Shown: positions 1-6,516, counted from the first letter of the stretch. The stretch is DNA of 7,423 bases from Lachnospiraceae bacterium (GCA_021153185.1 JAGKTY010000069.1:1-7423), one strand, 5' to 3'. The notes: generated by a model not told the origin, from the sequence alone. Translations and numbers: made by a program.

Positions 1-92
1 GAAGAATTACCAGAGAACAGGAAAAGCAGGCGAAGGAAGAAGCCAAGAAACAAAAGAAAAATAATCGGACAAATCAGAAAAAAGAAGTTTAA
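1..92 (+). CDS. 3' end of an unidentified gene (Lys/Glu-rich tail), partial
   Basis: The third forward frame is open from the window edge to a TAA at 90-92 and encodes about 29 residues, very rich in Lys, Glu, Gln and Asn (it includes EKQAKEEAKKQKK). The composition is that of a charged, helical C-terminal tail, as found at the ends of many recombinases, mobilization proteins and other mobile-element proteins. Nothing in it identifies a family. The other two forward frames are also open for part of the way, so the frame choice rests on composition and on the stop lying just before the promoter of the next gene. It lies on the same strand as the zinc-finger gene, and no hairpin terminator is visible between them. 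Confidence 0.45.
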   Translation, partial: RITREQEKQAKEEAKKQKKNNRTNQKKEV

Positions 93-116
93 ATATGCAT
101 AAAGACATGCTATGAT
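88..116 (+). promoter_or_regulatory. Extended -10 promoter for the zinc-finger/rhuM unit
   Basis: The -10 hexamer TATGAT (111-116) is preceded by TGC (108-110), giving an extended -10 element. A weak -35, TTTAAA (88-93), lies 17 bp upstream and overlaps the TAA of the preceding gene. Transcription would start near 122-124, leaving a leader of about 25 nt before the ATG at 148. Because the -10 box contains the upstream in-frame ATG at 112, that ATG would not be on the transcript. Confidence 0.6.
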
Positions 117-133
117 AGTAATAGTTTTTACAC

Positions 134-141
134 AGAAAGGA
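134..141 (+). promoter_or_regulatory. Ribosome binding site fixing the start at 148
   Basis: AGAAAGGA lies 6 nt before the ATG at 148. The in-frame ATG at 112 has no such site and falls inside the -10 box, so 148 is the better start. Confidence 0.6.
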
Positions 142-147
142 ATTACT

Positions 148-1053
148 ATGAAGAATATCTTTCAGAAATCCAGTTCTAACTGGGTGAAATATGATAAATA
201 CCAATGGCGGACAGCCGCAAACGGAAAGTGTTATATTACACCTTCTGCGGATGCCAAGCCATCCATCTACAATCCTATCAAGGATTACGAAAAGCTAGTG
301 TTGACCGCAATTAACATTGGTACTACTGCCATGAACAAGGCTGGTGAAGCAAAATTAAAAGAAGCCATTATGGGCTTTGTATCCGAATATGGTATGCTTG
401 GACTTATGACCGCCCTGCCTACCACACCGGATTTCATTACATATGAAGCAGTCTATCTGCCAAAGAATCATTTTATCAAGGAGGAAAGCATCTCTACAGA
501 GAAGTATCTGTCCTACTTCTTCCCTTTTGATAAAATTGATTTCCGCAAAATGGGCGTGGAATCCAGTTGGAGTACGGACAGCGTGGAAATGATTGCCTTG
601 ATTATGACCATGAAGAATAAGCCGCAGGCTGTGATGATGAGCTTTCAGAAAGAATATGCTGAGCCCTATGAGTGGCTTGTAGAAGTATTCCGGGACTGGG
701 CATTTACCTTCTTCTCCAGCTTTCTTTATTATCTGGACTACGACAGACTGGACGAGAATGAGCGGAACCTGTATCGTCAGGGGATGGCTGCTTTCGGTGG
801 TGTGGCCCCTACCTACCGCATAGAACTGCGGGAACGCCCTACCATCATCTGGGACTTCAATTCTTTGTTGTTATGTGTACAGATGATGTTTTCCTTTATG
901 CTGACGGATGAGAACTCCAGCATGAAGGTATGTAAACACTGTGGCAAGGCTTTTGTTGCCACCAGACCAAATATGGAATTCTGCTCACCACAGTGTAAGA
1001 ACCAGTACAATGTGTATAAAAGCAGAGCCAAAAAGAACGATACACCAACATAG
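148..1053 (+). CDS. Uncharacterized protein with C-terminal CGNR-like zinc finger
   Basis: 301 residues from the ATG at 148; this start is favoured over 112 by the AGAAAGGA site and promoter position. I cannot name the family of the main body. It is mixed alpha/beta, rich in aromatic residues, and has no signal peptide or convincing membrane span. The last 40 residues hold a clear metal-binding module: Cys262-x2-Cys265-x13-Cys279-x3-Cys283, followed by a basic Asn/Tyr/Lys/Arg stretch (QYNVYKSRAKK). The spacing and basic tail recall the CGNR type of zinc finger found in putative nucleic-acid-binding regulators, so a nucleic-acid-binding role is inferred. The gene ends 13 nt before rhuM, whose ribosome binding site overlaps its stop codon. 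The two are therefore probably co-transcribed and may work together. Confidence is high that this is a gene and low for function. Confidence 0.85.
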   Translation: MKNIFQKSSSNWVKYDKYQWRTAANGKCYITPSADAKPSIYNPIKDYEKLVLTAINIGTTAMNKAGEAKLKEAIMGFVSEYGMLGLMTALPTTPDFITYEAVYLPKNHFIKEESISTEKYLSYFFPFDKIDFRKMGVESSWSTDSVEMIALIMTMKNKPQAVMMSFQKEYAEPYEWLVEVFRDWAFTFFSSFLYYLDYDRLDENERNLYRQGMAAFGGVAPTYRIELRERPTIIWDFNSLLLCVQMMFSFMLTDENSSMKVCKHCGKAFVATRPNMEFCSPQCKNQYNVYKSRAKKNDTPT

Positions 1054-1057
1054 GAGG
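1052..1057 (+). promoter_or_regulatory. Strong ribosome binding site for rhuM
   Basis: AGGAGG overlaps the TAG stop of the upstream gene and lies 9 nt before the ATG at 1067. It sets the rhuM start at 1067; an in-frame ATG at 941 lies inside the upstream gene and would add 42 unrelated residues. Confidence 0.8.
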
Positions 1058-1066
1058 ACTGCGTAT

Positions 1067-2065
1067 ATGAATCATTCGAATATTATTATGTACACAACCG
1101 AAGACGGTTTGACGAAAATAGAAACTACCTTTGAAGATGATACTGTGTGGCTGTCTATTGATCAGATGGCAGAGCTGTTTCAGCGTGACCGAAGTGTAAT
1201 AGGAAAGCATGTCCGTAACATCTTCAAAGAAGGTGAATTAGATAAAGATTCAGTATGGGCAAAATTTGCCTACACTGCTTCCGACGGCAAAGATTACAAT
1301 GTTGATTTCTATAACCTTGATGTAATCATCTCCGTTGGTTACCGTGTAAAATCCCACCGTGGTACACAGTTCCGTATCTGGGCTATGGAAATATTAAAAG
1401 AATATATGAAAAAAGGATTTGCATTAGACGATGACCGACTGAAAAGACTTGGCGGAGGCAATTACTTTGACGAATTGCTTGCCCGTATCAGAGACATCCG
1501 GTCATCTGAAAAAGTATTTTGGAGAAAGGTTCTGGAAATCTATGCTACCAGCATCGATTATGATCCTCGTGCAGAAAGTTCTATTCTGTTCTTCAAGCAG
1601 GTTCAGAATAAGATGCACTGGGCAGCACACAAGCACACAGCCGCAGAAGTTATTTACCAGCGTGCTGATGCTGAAAAAGATAATATGGGACTTACCTCAT
1701 GGGCTAATGACACCATCCGTCGCTCCGATGTAGAAGTTGCAAAAAACTATCTTACCCAGCAGGAACTTGATGCTTTAAACAAGATAGTTACCGCCTACCT
1801 TGATATTGCTGAGGTACACGCTCTTAATCAGGAGCCTATGTATATGAAAGACTGGTTGGAAACCATCGATGATTACCTGAAAATGACCCGCCGTGATATT
1901 CTTACCAGTAGCGGTCATATCAGCCATAAGCAAGCACTGGATAAAGCTCATGCCGAATACACCAAGTACAAGAACCGCTTGGATAACACCATTTCTCCGA
2001 TCGAACAGGACTTTATCAAGAGCATTGGTACGTTAGAAGGGATTGCGGATTCTGGCAAAAAATAA
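1067..2065 (+). CDS. rhuM: RhuM family protein
   Basis: 332 residues, a usual length for the RhuM family (COG3943, Pfam Virulence_RhuM). The N-terminal third looks like a small winged or helix-turn-helix module: VWLSIDQMAELFQRD at about 27-41, then RSVIGKHVRNI at 42-52. A conserved core follows, YNLDVIISVGYRVKSHRGTQ at about 82-101 with RIWA after it. The middle contains the family-typical EKVFWRKVLEIYATSIDYD stretch, and the C-terminal part is helical. The name comes from a Salmonella pathogenicity-island gene, but the biochemical role is unknown; homologues are common in mobile elements and islands. It is the second gene of a two-gene unit with the zinc-finger gene. No terminator separates it from the small-RNA promoter that begins 22 bp downstream. 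Family assignment is confident. Any role in defence, toxin-antitoxin behaviour or regulation would be inference. Confidence 0.93.
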   Translation: MNHSNIIMYTTEDGLTKIETTFEDDTVWLSIDQMAELFQRDRSVIGKHVRNIFKEGELDKDSVWAKFAYTASDGKDYNVDFYNLDVIISVGYRVKSHRGTQFRIWAMEILKEYMKKGFALDDDRLKRLGGGNYFDELLARIRDIRSSEKVFWRKVLEIYATSIDYDPRAESSILFFKQVQNKMHWAAHKHTAAEVIYQRADAEKDNMGLTSWANDTIRRSDVEVAKNYLTQQELDALNKIVTAYLDIAEVHALNQEPMYMKDWLETIDDYLKMTRRDILTSSGHISHKQALDKAHAEYTKYKNRLDNTISPIEQDFIKSIGTLEGIADSGKK

Positions 2066-2087
2066 TCTGTTTATATCCATATTTTGT

Positions 2088-2116
2088 TTGACCACTGTTA
2101 TACATTCCCTTATAAT
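2088..2116 (+). promoter_or_regulatory. Near-consensus sigma-70/SigA promoter with no downstream gene
   Basis: TTGACC (2088-2093, 5 of 6 matches to consensus), an exactly 17-bp spacer, and TATAAT (2111-2116, 6 of 6). It is the best promoter in the window by match to consensus, yet it points into a stretch with no protein-coding frame. Start of transcription would be about 2122-2124. Confidence 0.75.
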
Positions 2117-2132
2117 AACAAGTAGCAATATT

Positions 2133-2149
2133 GCTGGTCGGGCTGGTCG
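2133..2149 (+). repeat. Tandem GCTGGTCG repeat (9-bp period)
   Basis: GCTGGTCG occurs at 2133-2140 and again at 2142-2149. Either GGTC can pair with GACC at 2153-2156, so the predicted RNA has two competing versions of its tetraloop stem. Confidence 0.6.
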
Positions 2150-2170
2150 AAAGACCCTAGTCCATCTATA

Positions 2171-2189
2171 AACAGGGAAGTTCCCTGTT
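2171..2189. repeat. Perfect 9-bp inverted repeat (operator-like or RNA hairpin)
   Basis: AACAGGGAA (2171-2179) and TTCCCTGTT (2181-2189) are exact reverse complements around a single G. TATAAT (2191-2196) follows 1 bp later. It has the geometry of a dimer-binding operator but also falls inside the predicted small RNA, where it folds as a 7-bp hairpin. The -35 for this TATAAT would be poor. Confidence 0.6.
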
Positions 2190-2205
2190 ATATAATGAAA
2201 ATCCG

Positions 2206-2242
2206 AGAGGTTTGCACCATATTCTAAGGCAAACCTCTTTCT
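2206..2242 (+). terminator. Hairpin terminator, possibly bidirectional
   Basis: AGAGGTTTGC (2206-2215) pairs perfectly with GCAAACCTCT (2229-2238) over a 13-nt loop. On the plus strand the following T-run is short (TTTCT). On the minus strand the stem is followed after a few bases by TTTT, so it may also stop minus-strand transcripts. Confidence 0.5.
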
Positions 2243-2256
2243 AAATAACCTCTATT

Positions 2257-2286
2257 AAATACAGCATAAACGAGACTGTATTTTTA
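2257..2286 (+). terminator. Intrinsic terminator after the small RNA/rhuM
   Basis: AAATACAG (2257-2264) pairs with CTGTATTT (2276-2283) over an 11-nt loop and runs into TTTTT on the plus strand. It is a reasonable Rho-independent terminator for rhuM read-through and for the small RNA. Confidence 0.55.
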
Positions 2287-2486
2287 TCATTTTAGCGCAT
2301 TAAAACTCTCCATAGAACTGAAATATCTATAAATTACCATACTTCTCTTTCGCAATTATCAGAACATATTCTAAATCCAAACAAACATTCTAAACCCTTT
2401 ATCAATTATTTCACCTCGATATTTTCTTCGCTAAAATCAATGTAACACATGACACATAGTTTATTTCTTCATTATCAAAATCCAGA
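2287..2486. other. AT-rich gap between the terminator and the HD-GYP chimera
   Basis: About 200 bp of AT-rich sequence lies downstream of both converging genes. The only coding hint is a 23-codon minus-strand frame (2334-2405) starting at TTG with a GAGGTG site 6 nt upstream. It may be a leftover of whatever gene once followed the permease. No RNA gene or clear repeat is seen. Confidence 0.4.
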
Positions 2487-4088
2487 CTAACCATTCAATA
2501 TCTTCTCGCTCTCAAAGCATCTTCCTATTACGCAGATGGACATCACAGAAAACAACAGGTTAATACCACAGGAAATCCAAACTGGAGTTAAAGCATACTC
2601 CAAATTGATAATATTCTGCATAAGTATCATAGTATTCCAAGCTGGAATTAAATTATTTACCATTCCAAGGTCCTCAATCATAGGTTTAAAGCCTTCTGTT
2701 GTAGCCAGCATACCACCAATCATTAGTACTATCATTACCGCTGGGGCTATGTTAGTTGCCTGCTTCACATCCTTTGCGAGTGTGGATATAATTAGCAGTA
2801 TAGCCGAAAGTGCAAACACTGCTGTAATAGTAATTGCAAATAATAAAATGTATTCCTCCATTGTATAATTGAAGTTACTGTCTAGGTCCACAGATTCTGC
2901 CAACTTTGGTAGATCACCTCTTACGATTTCCTGCGCTAATACATCCCTATAACTTCTCTTAGATGTCATAGCATCATATGCATCAGCCACACCAATAATT
3001 CTTGCAATTTCAGGAATATTAAATCCCTCTAATTTGTCTGGATAACCTTTTCCATCAAATCTTTCATGATGCCATCTTGCCCCTATAATAATATCAGGAA
3101 TTTCTGTAACCTCTTTTAAAATATTGGCGCCTGTACCAGGATGAGTTTTAATAATCTCATATTCTTCATCTGTAAGTCTTGTTGGTTTATTGATTATCTC
3201 TCTTGGCACACCAATTTTTCCAATATCATGAAGCAAAGCTGCAAATTCCAATTGCTCAAGCTTATCACCTTCATATCCCATACGTTTGGCAATCATAACA
3301 GAATACTTCGCCACTCTTGTCGAATGACCATTGGTATACTTATCCTTCGCGTCTATAGTTTTAGCAAGAGCATTAACCATCTGCTTAGACATAATCTCAG
3401 TTTTCTTATAATACTGTTCCTTTTTGTTACCCTGTAAAATAAGAACAATTACTATAATAGTCAATCCAAAAACTACAACTGCGCCAATAATCTTATCAAC
3501 AATAATTTCATTAATTACAATTTGTGCCGCCAACTCTGTTGTTGGTAACTCCAAGTATGTACATGAGTACAACAAAAGCATGGCACCCACACCCACTAAC
3601 AAAACCCTTTCCCAAGTTGTAAGGCTTCTTATAGTTACATCTTTTTCAAATTGAGCTCTCCACTCTATTGATTTAAGATAAAAAATCAAAACACTCAGCA
3701 GTATCACAGAATATAAAATAATACTAAAAAACAATTCTTCTTTAAATGTCATTCTGCACACTACTTTAGGTGTTCCCCAAACAGGAACAACCAGCCCATT
3801 AAGAAATCCTATGATTGGAAAAATAATAAAAAAACCACCAATACGTTTATGTTTCCTACTCAAGGAAATATTCAATGCTGTTGCAAGAAGCGCAACAATA
3901 TCCGCATCTGCTTTCAGAACTATGTACGATAAAAGTATTATTGCAACGCTTACTATTTGATATTTTTTCTGTTTAGGTTTTTCCATTTCAGGTTCCAAAA
4001 AAACATATTTTCTAATTAAGTTAACACCTAAATATATAACCATTAATTCCATGAGTTCTTTTATTACGTTTAAAACATCATATATCAT
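2487..4088 (-). CDS. Membrane HD-GYP protein fused to the C-terminus of an ABC-2/NatB-type permease
   Basis: 533 residues; start at 4088 with a GAAGGTG site just upstream. Residues 1-220 hold about six hydrophobic segments (near 10-25, 45-65, 85-105, 118-138, 162-178 and 200-220), a membrane sensor-type N-terminus. Residues 235-390 are an HD-GYP domain, the family that hydrolyses cyclic di-GMP. The metal and signature residues are present: His255 (GHSTRVAKYS), His287-Asp288 (LLHDIGKIGVP), His316 (KTHPGTG), His340-His341, GYP 348-350 and Asp369 (VADAYDAMTS). The domain stops early, after RSYRDVLAQEIVR (390), lacking the usual last helices. From about 400 to 533 the sequence instead resembles the C-terminal membrane region of NatB-like ABC-2 permeases, with LAKDVKQATNIAP, a further hydrophobic segment and the closing motif CFESEKI. 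The frame stays open across the join (about 2890-2920), so this is probably a deletion fusion. Whether it folds or works is unknown. Confidence 0.85.
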   Translation of the reverse strand: MIYDVLNVIKELMELMVIYLGVNLIRKYVFLEPEMEKPKQKKYQIVSVAIILLSYIVLKADADIVALLATALNISLSRKHKRIGGFFIIFPIIGFLNGLVVPVWGTPKVVCRMTFKEELFFSIILYSVILLSVLIFYLKSIEWRAQFEKDVTIRSLTTWERVLLVGVGAMLLLYSCTYLELPTTELAAQIVINEIIVDKIIGAVVVFGLTIIVIVLILQGNKKEQYYKKTEIMSKQMVNALAKTIDAKDKYTNGHSTRVAKYSVMIAKRMGYEGDKLEQLEFAALLHDIGKIGVPREIINKPTRLTDEEYEIIKTHPGTGANILKEVTEIPDIIIGARWHHERFDGKGYPDKLEGFNIPEIARIIGVADAYDAMTSKRSYRDVLAQEIVRGDLPKLAESVDLDSNFNYTMEEYILLFAITITAVFALSAILLIISTLAKDVKQATNIAPAVMIVLMIGGMLATTEGFKPMIEDLGMVNNLIPAWNTMILMQNIINLEYALTPVWISCGINLLFSVMSICVIGRCFESEKILNG

Positions 4089-4093
4089 AAATA

Positions 4094-4133
4094 CACCTTC
4101 TTTTTCTAATTTGTATCACTATATATTGTACCA
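4094..4133 (-). promoter_or_regulatory. Extended -10 promoter and RBS for the HD-GYP chimera
   Basis: Reading the minus strand, TGG (4133-4131) directly precedes TACAAT (4130-4125), an extended -10 element; the -35 is poor. The leader is about 30 nt. GAAGGTG (4100-4094) precedes the ATG at 4088 by 5 nt. Confidence 0.5.
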
Positions 4134-4178
4134 TGTAAAATTCTTATATTCTACTTATATTTTCCTAAACATTCCATA

Positions 4179-4213
4179 AAAGGCGAACTGCAAATATACG
4201 ACAATTCGCCTTT
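4179..4213 (-). terminator. Intrinsic terminator of the mobC-relaxase operon
   Basis: AAAGGCGAA (4179-4187) and TTCGCCTTT (4205-4213) form a perfect 9-bp stem with a 17-nt loop, starting 30 bp beyond the relaxase stop. In the minus direction the stem runs into TTTTATGG. It sits between the relaxase and the promoter of the HD-GYP chimera, isolating the two units. Confidence 0.65.
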
Positions 4214-4243
4214 AATACAACTACTTTTCTAAGGTTTAAACCA

Positions 4244-6076
4244 TCACCTCGCTCCCCTATTCTTTTCAGAAACAACTACCCTTCTGGAGTCATCTCTTAC
4301 ACCATAATGCTTCTTACGATACTGGTGTTCCTCCAAGAACTCATCATACACAGTCATCTTATAACGAATACTCTTCATCTTTTCTGCCGTATATCCCATA
4401 CGTTGACAATATGCATCATACTCTGTCTCATAGTCATCCGTAGGAATCGGTAAAAGTGCCGCACGCTCTTCAATCGACAGCTTAGTATAATCAATTACTT
4501 CCGAGACATCTGCTACCTCTTCTGATATAACTTCTTCCATTCCAACAATCTCAGGCTCCGCATCCTCTGATACTACAACATCCTGTGCCACATCTGTTGC
4601 ATCAGCCGGATTTGCAACCATTTCTGCAGCCTGCTCTTGTTTCTCTTTCTCTGCCTCCTTCAAATCAGCAAATTCTTCATAAGACATAATCTCTTCTTTT
4701 GCATCCTCTAAAGTTACATCTGTTGTATCCTTGTATTTGATGTCTTCCAGATAATCCATATACTCCCACTTCCACTTATGGGTAGAAGCGGAAAGCTGAT
4801 TTAACACCATATCCCAAATTTCTCCTGCTCTGGTGGCTTTTTCACAATACAATTCTACCGCCTGCTGTCGCTCAAACTCTTCTCTGGTCATAACCGGCGC
4901 CATAAGCTCTTCTTCCGTGAATCCTGCTACATCATTTGCATTTATAAACTGTGATTGGAGATAGTCCACGTAATCTTTATTCCAATCCTCTCGTGCAAGC
5001 TCTTCGCCACAGTAATCCTGCCAAATACGATTTCTGTTAAATGCAAGCTTTCTTTTTCGTGCGAGAAGCACTCTCTGCTTACGCTCCTCCTGCAACTGCT
5101 TTTCTTTTCGGGAAGCTTCTTCTCTGACAAGTATCTCTGCTTTCATCCTTGCTTCTTCCTCTGCAATGCGACGGGCTTCTTTTTCTGCATTACGCGCTTC
5201 CACTACCTTGGCAATTCTCTCCACAAGTTCAGATTTGCCATAACCTTCTCCCAGCTTATTTCCACGTATGCCCTTTTTCATATCCGGCGTAGAAAATGTC
5301 ACTGTTTTCTTCGTAACACGAATCTTCCAGTTATACATAAATTGCAGACATTCCACCATCTGCTCAAAAGAATCCACGAAAGGCAACAGCTTGTCTATGG
5401 TATCCCGAATCAGCTCTCTGTTGGAAGTAACGCCCACACCATCCGTGGCATTTTGATTCATCAGACGCTTCTCTACCCAGTAGTTGTCCGTATGCTTCTT
5501 GGCAAGCAAATCCACCTGACCATAACCCAGACGAATGCACTTCTCCATTACCCACTTTTTCGCATGGAACATCATCTTCCCGGTGCTTTTATGCTTACAT
5601 CCCTGTTTCCATTCACAAGGTTTGTCATGCCACCTGCTCTGCTTTCCGGCATATTTTCTGACAGAATTGATCACCATATGAACGTGCATATTCTGACTGC
5701 CATTGTGACCGTCCGGATGAACTGCAACCACCGCCTGATGCCCCGGTGCAAATACATCCAGCCACTGCTTGCCAAATTCCAACGCCTGCTCCATGGTAAT
5801 GGGGTCATTTGGCTCAAAGCTGATGATATAGTGATGTGCCTTCACATCCTTTACAGAATTATTCTTGCCATACAGTCGGTTAACCTCAATACATTCCGCA
5901 CCAAAACTATTCACATCACAGTTTACGCCCGCTATCAGATAATTCTCACGCTCCTGTATTCTTCCCTTTTCGTCTAAAACTGGCTTGTTGGTATATTCAT
6001 CAAACTGGCAGGTAAGATACTCCACCGCCAAGGAATAAAACCTGTTTTTTACTGAAATATGCTTTAAAATCGCCAT
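4244..6076 (-). CDS. MOBP-type relaxase (mobilization nuclease)
   Basis: 610 residues. It would nick oriT, stay covalently attached to the 5' end and lead the single strand into the recipient. The N-terminal 200 residues are a VirD2/MobA-type relaxase domain (Pfam Relaxase). A likely catalytic tyrosine is Tyr20 (VEYLT), with Tyr14 as the alternative. HHYIISF (81-87) is the conserved strand, and His120-x-Asp122 through His131-x-His133 to Asn137 form the three-histidine metal site (VHPDGHNGSQ then NMHVHMVIN). After the domain comes a highly charged, probably coiled-coil stretch at about 283-345. A middle helical region follows, then an acidic Val/Glu/Asp-rich segment (about 475-530) and a basic C-terminus. 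The start overlaps the mobC stop (TAATG), with AGGAGGG 9 nt upstream. Coupling to MobC supports the function. The conjugation channel is not in this window, so the element may be mobilizable rather than self-transmissible. Confidence 0.93.
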   Translation of the reverse strand: MAILKHISVKNRFYSLAVEYLTCQFDEYTNKPVLDEKGRIQERENYLIAGVNCDVNSFGAECIEVNRLYGKNNSVKDVKAHHYIISFEPNDPITMEQALEFGKQWLDVFAPGHQAVVAVHPDGHNGSQNMHVHMVINSVRKYAGKQSRWHDKPCEWKQGCKHKSTGKMMFHAKKWVMEKCIRLGYGQVDLLAKKHTDNYWVEKRLMNQNATDGVGVTSNRELIRDTIDKLLPFVDSFEQMVECLQFMYNWKIRVTKKTVTFSTPDMKKGIRGNKLGEGYGKSELVERIAKVVEARNAEKEARRIAEEEARMKAEILVREEASRKEKQLQEERKQRVLLARKRKLAFNRNRIWQDYCGEELAREDWNKDYVDYLQSQFINANDVAGFTEEELMAPVMTREEFERQQAVELYCEKATRAGEIWDMVLNQLSASTHKWKWEYMDYLEDIKYKDTTDVTLEDAKEEIMSYEEFADLKEAEKEKQEQAAEMVANPADATDVAQDVVVSEDAEPEIVGMEEVISEEVADVSEVIDYTKLSIEERAALLPIPTDDYETEYDAYCQRMGYTAEKMKSIRYKMTVYDEFLEEHQYRKKHYGVRDDSRRVVVSEKNRGAR

Positions 6077-6468
6077 TATGCTTCGCCCTCCTGTTTCGTT
6101 TTTCGCCTGCGTTTCTTTCCACAGGCAACATCTTCCAATGCTGGAAGTATTTTGAATTTCAAGTCCAACAGCTCCCTTATGGCTTCCTTCAATCCATAAT
6201 AAATGCTGTAAAAATCACCACCACCATTTAAGTGCTTTGCTATCTGGTTTAGGTTAGAACCAATCTTGCCAAGCTGTATGGAATACTCCTTCAGCAAACT
6301 GGTATCGCCATAACAAGGGAGCTTTCTTCCCAATGCACACCGTCGGATATATTCCGATGTGCTAAGCCCGGTCTTTCTTGCCTTTTCCTCAATTTGTTCC
6401 TTATCCTCTGCCGATATACGAAAGGACATCAGAACCATGTTCTCTTTCTTTTTATCTGTGTTTCTCAT
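6076..6468 (-). CDS. mobC: MobC-like relaxosome accessory protein
   Basis: 130 residues from the ATG at 6468, chosen because GGAGG (6478-6474) lies 5 nt upstream; longer in-frame starts at 6480 and 6504 lack a comparable site. The N-terminal part (about 11-50, VLMSFRISAEDKEQIEEKA then GLSTSEYIRRCALG) is a ribbon-helix-helix DNA-binding module. The segment LLKEYSIQLGKIGSNLNQIA with the following KHLN is the conserved MobC core (Pfam MobC). The C-terminus is strongly basic (GKKRRRKTK). MobC proteins bind oriT and help the relaxase open the nic region. The gene shares one base with the relaxase start (TAATG), which implies translational coupling and balanced amounts. The non-coding repeat-rich region directly upstream is the expected oriT. 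Confidence 0.93.
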   Translation of the reverse strand: MRNTDKKKENMVLMSFRISAEDKEQIEEKARKTGLSTSEYIRRCALGRKLPCYGDTSLLKEYSIQLGKIGSNLNQIAKHLNGGGDFYSIYYGLKEAIRELLDLKFKILPALEDVACGKKRRRKTKQEGEA

Positions 6469-6473
6469 AAATT

Positions 6474-6478
6474 CCTCC
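6474..6478 (-). promoter_or_regulatory. Ribosome binding site fixing the mobC start
   Basis: GGAGG on the minus strand lies 5 nt before the ATG at 6468. It overlaps the alternative ATG at 6480, which itself has no site upstream. Confidence 0.65.
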
Positions 6479-6495
6479 ATTCCGATACGCAAAGA

Positions 6496-6516
6496 AGCAG
6501 GCAATAAATACCTGCT
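6496..6516. repeat. Hairpin in the mobC leader
   Basis: AGCAGG (6496-6501) and CCTGCT (6511-6516) form a perfect 6-bp stem with a 9-nt AT-rich loop, ending 18 bp upstream of the mobC ribosome binding site. It could be an RNA hairpin in the leader or a DNA site for MobC autoregulation. Confidence 0.5.

Larger units (their letters stand above)
2123..2286 (+). ncRNA. Predicted structured small RNA downstream of rhuM
   Basis: An RNA from the promoter at 2088-2116 would begin with the 12-nt palindrome AGCAATATTGCT (2124-2135). Next comes a hairpin capped by a GAAA tetraloop: GGTC 2145-2148 pairs with GACC 2153-2156, extended by GGGCT 2140-2144 with AGTCC 2159-2163 around a 2-nt bulge. Then there is a 7-bp hairpin with a 5-nt loop (AACAGGG 2171-2177 with CCCTGTT 2183-2189), followed by a 10-bp hairpin at 2206-2238 and an 8-bp hairpin with T-tract at 2257-2285. 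Depending on which of the last two stops transcription, the RNA is about 120 or 165 nt. No frame longer than about 10 codons is evident in it. I do not recognise a known RNA class: it does not look like tRNA, 6S, tmRNA, a c-di-GMP riboswitch or a retron RNA next to a reverse transcriptase. It could instead be just a tandem terminator region, but the strong promoter argues for a transcript. Confidence 0.55.

Noticed and set aside
941..1066. Upstream extension of rhuM to the ATG at 941
   Set aside because: This would overlap the zinc-finger coding region by over 100 bp and add residues not seen in the RhuM family; AGGAGG at 1052-1057 supports 1067.
2123..2286. c-di-GMP riboswitch, retron RNA or CRISPR-associated RNA
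   Set aside because: The GAAA tetraloop and the nearby HD-GYP gene suggested a riboswitch, but the RNA is on the opposite strand to that gene and lacks the GEMM core. No reverse transcriptase, cas gene or repeat-spacer array is present.
2536..2868. 110-codon plus-strand frame
   Set aside because: It is antisense to the permease-like end of the chimera; hydrophobic composition comes from the opposite-strand membrane segments.
4955..5977. Long 340-codon plus-strand open frame
   Set aside because: It lies entirely antisense to the relaxase gene, has no ribosome binding site and gives a Cys/Phe/His-rich product without domain features. The relaxase has clear motifs, so this is its shadow.
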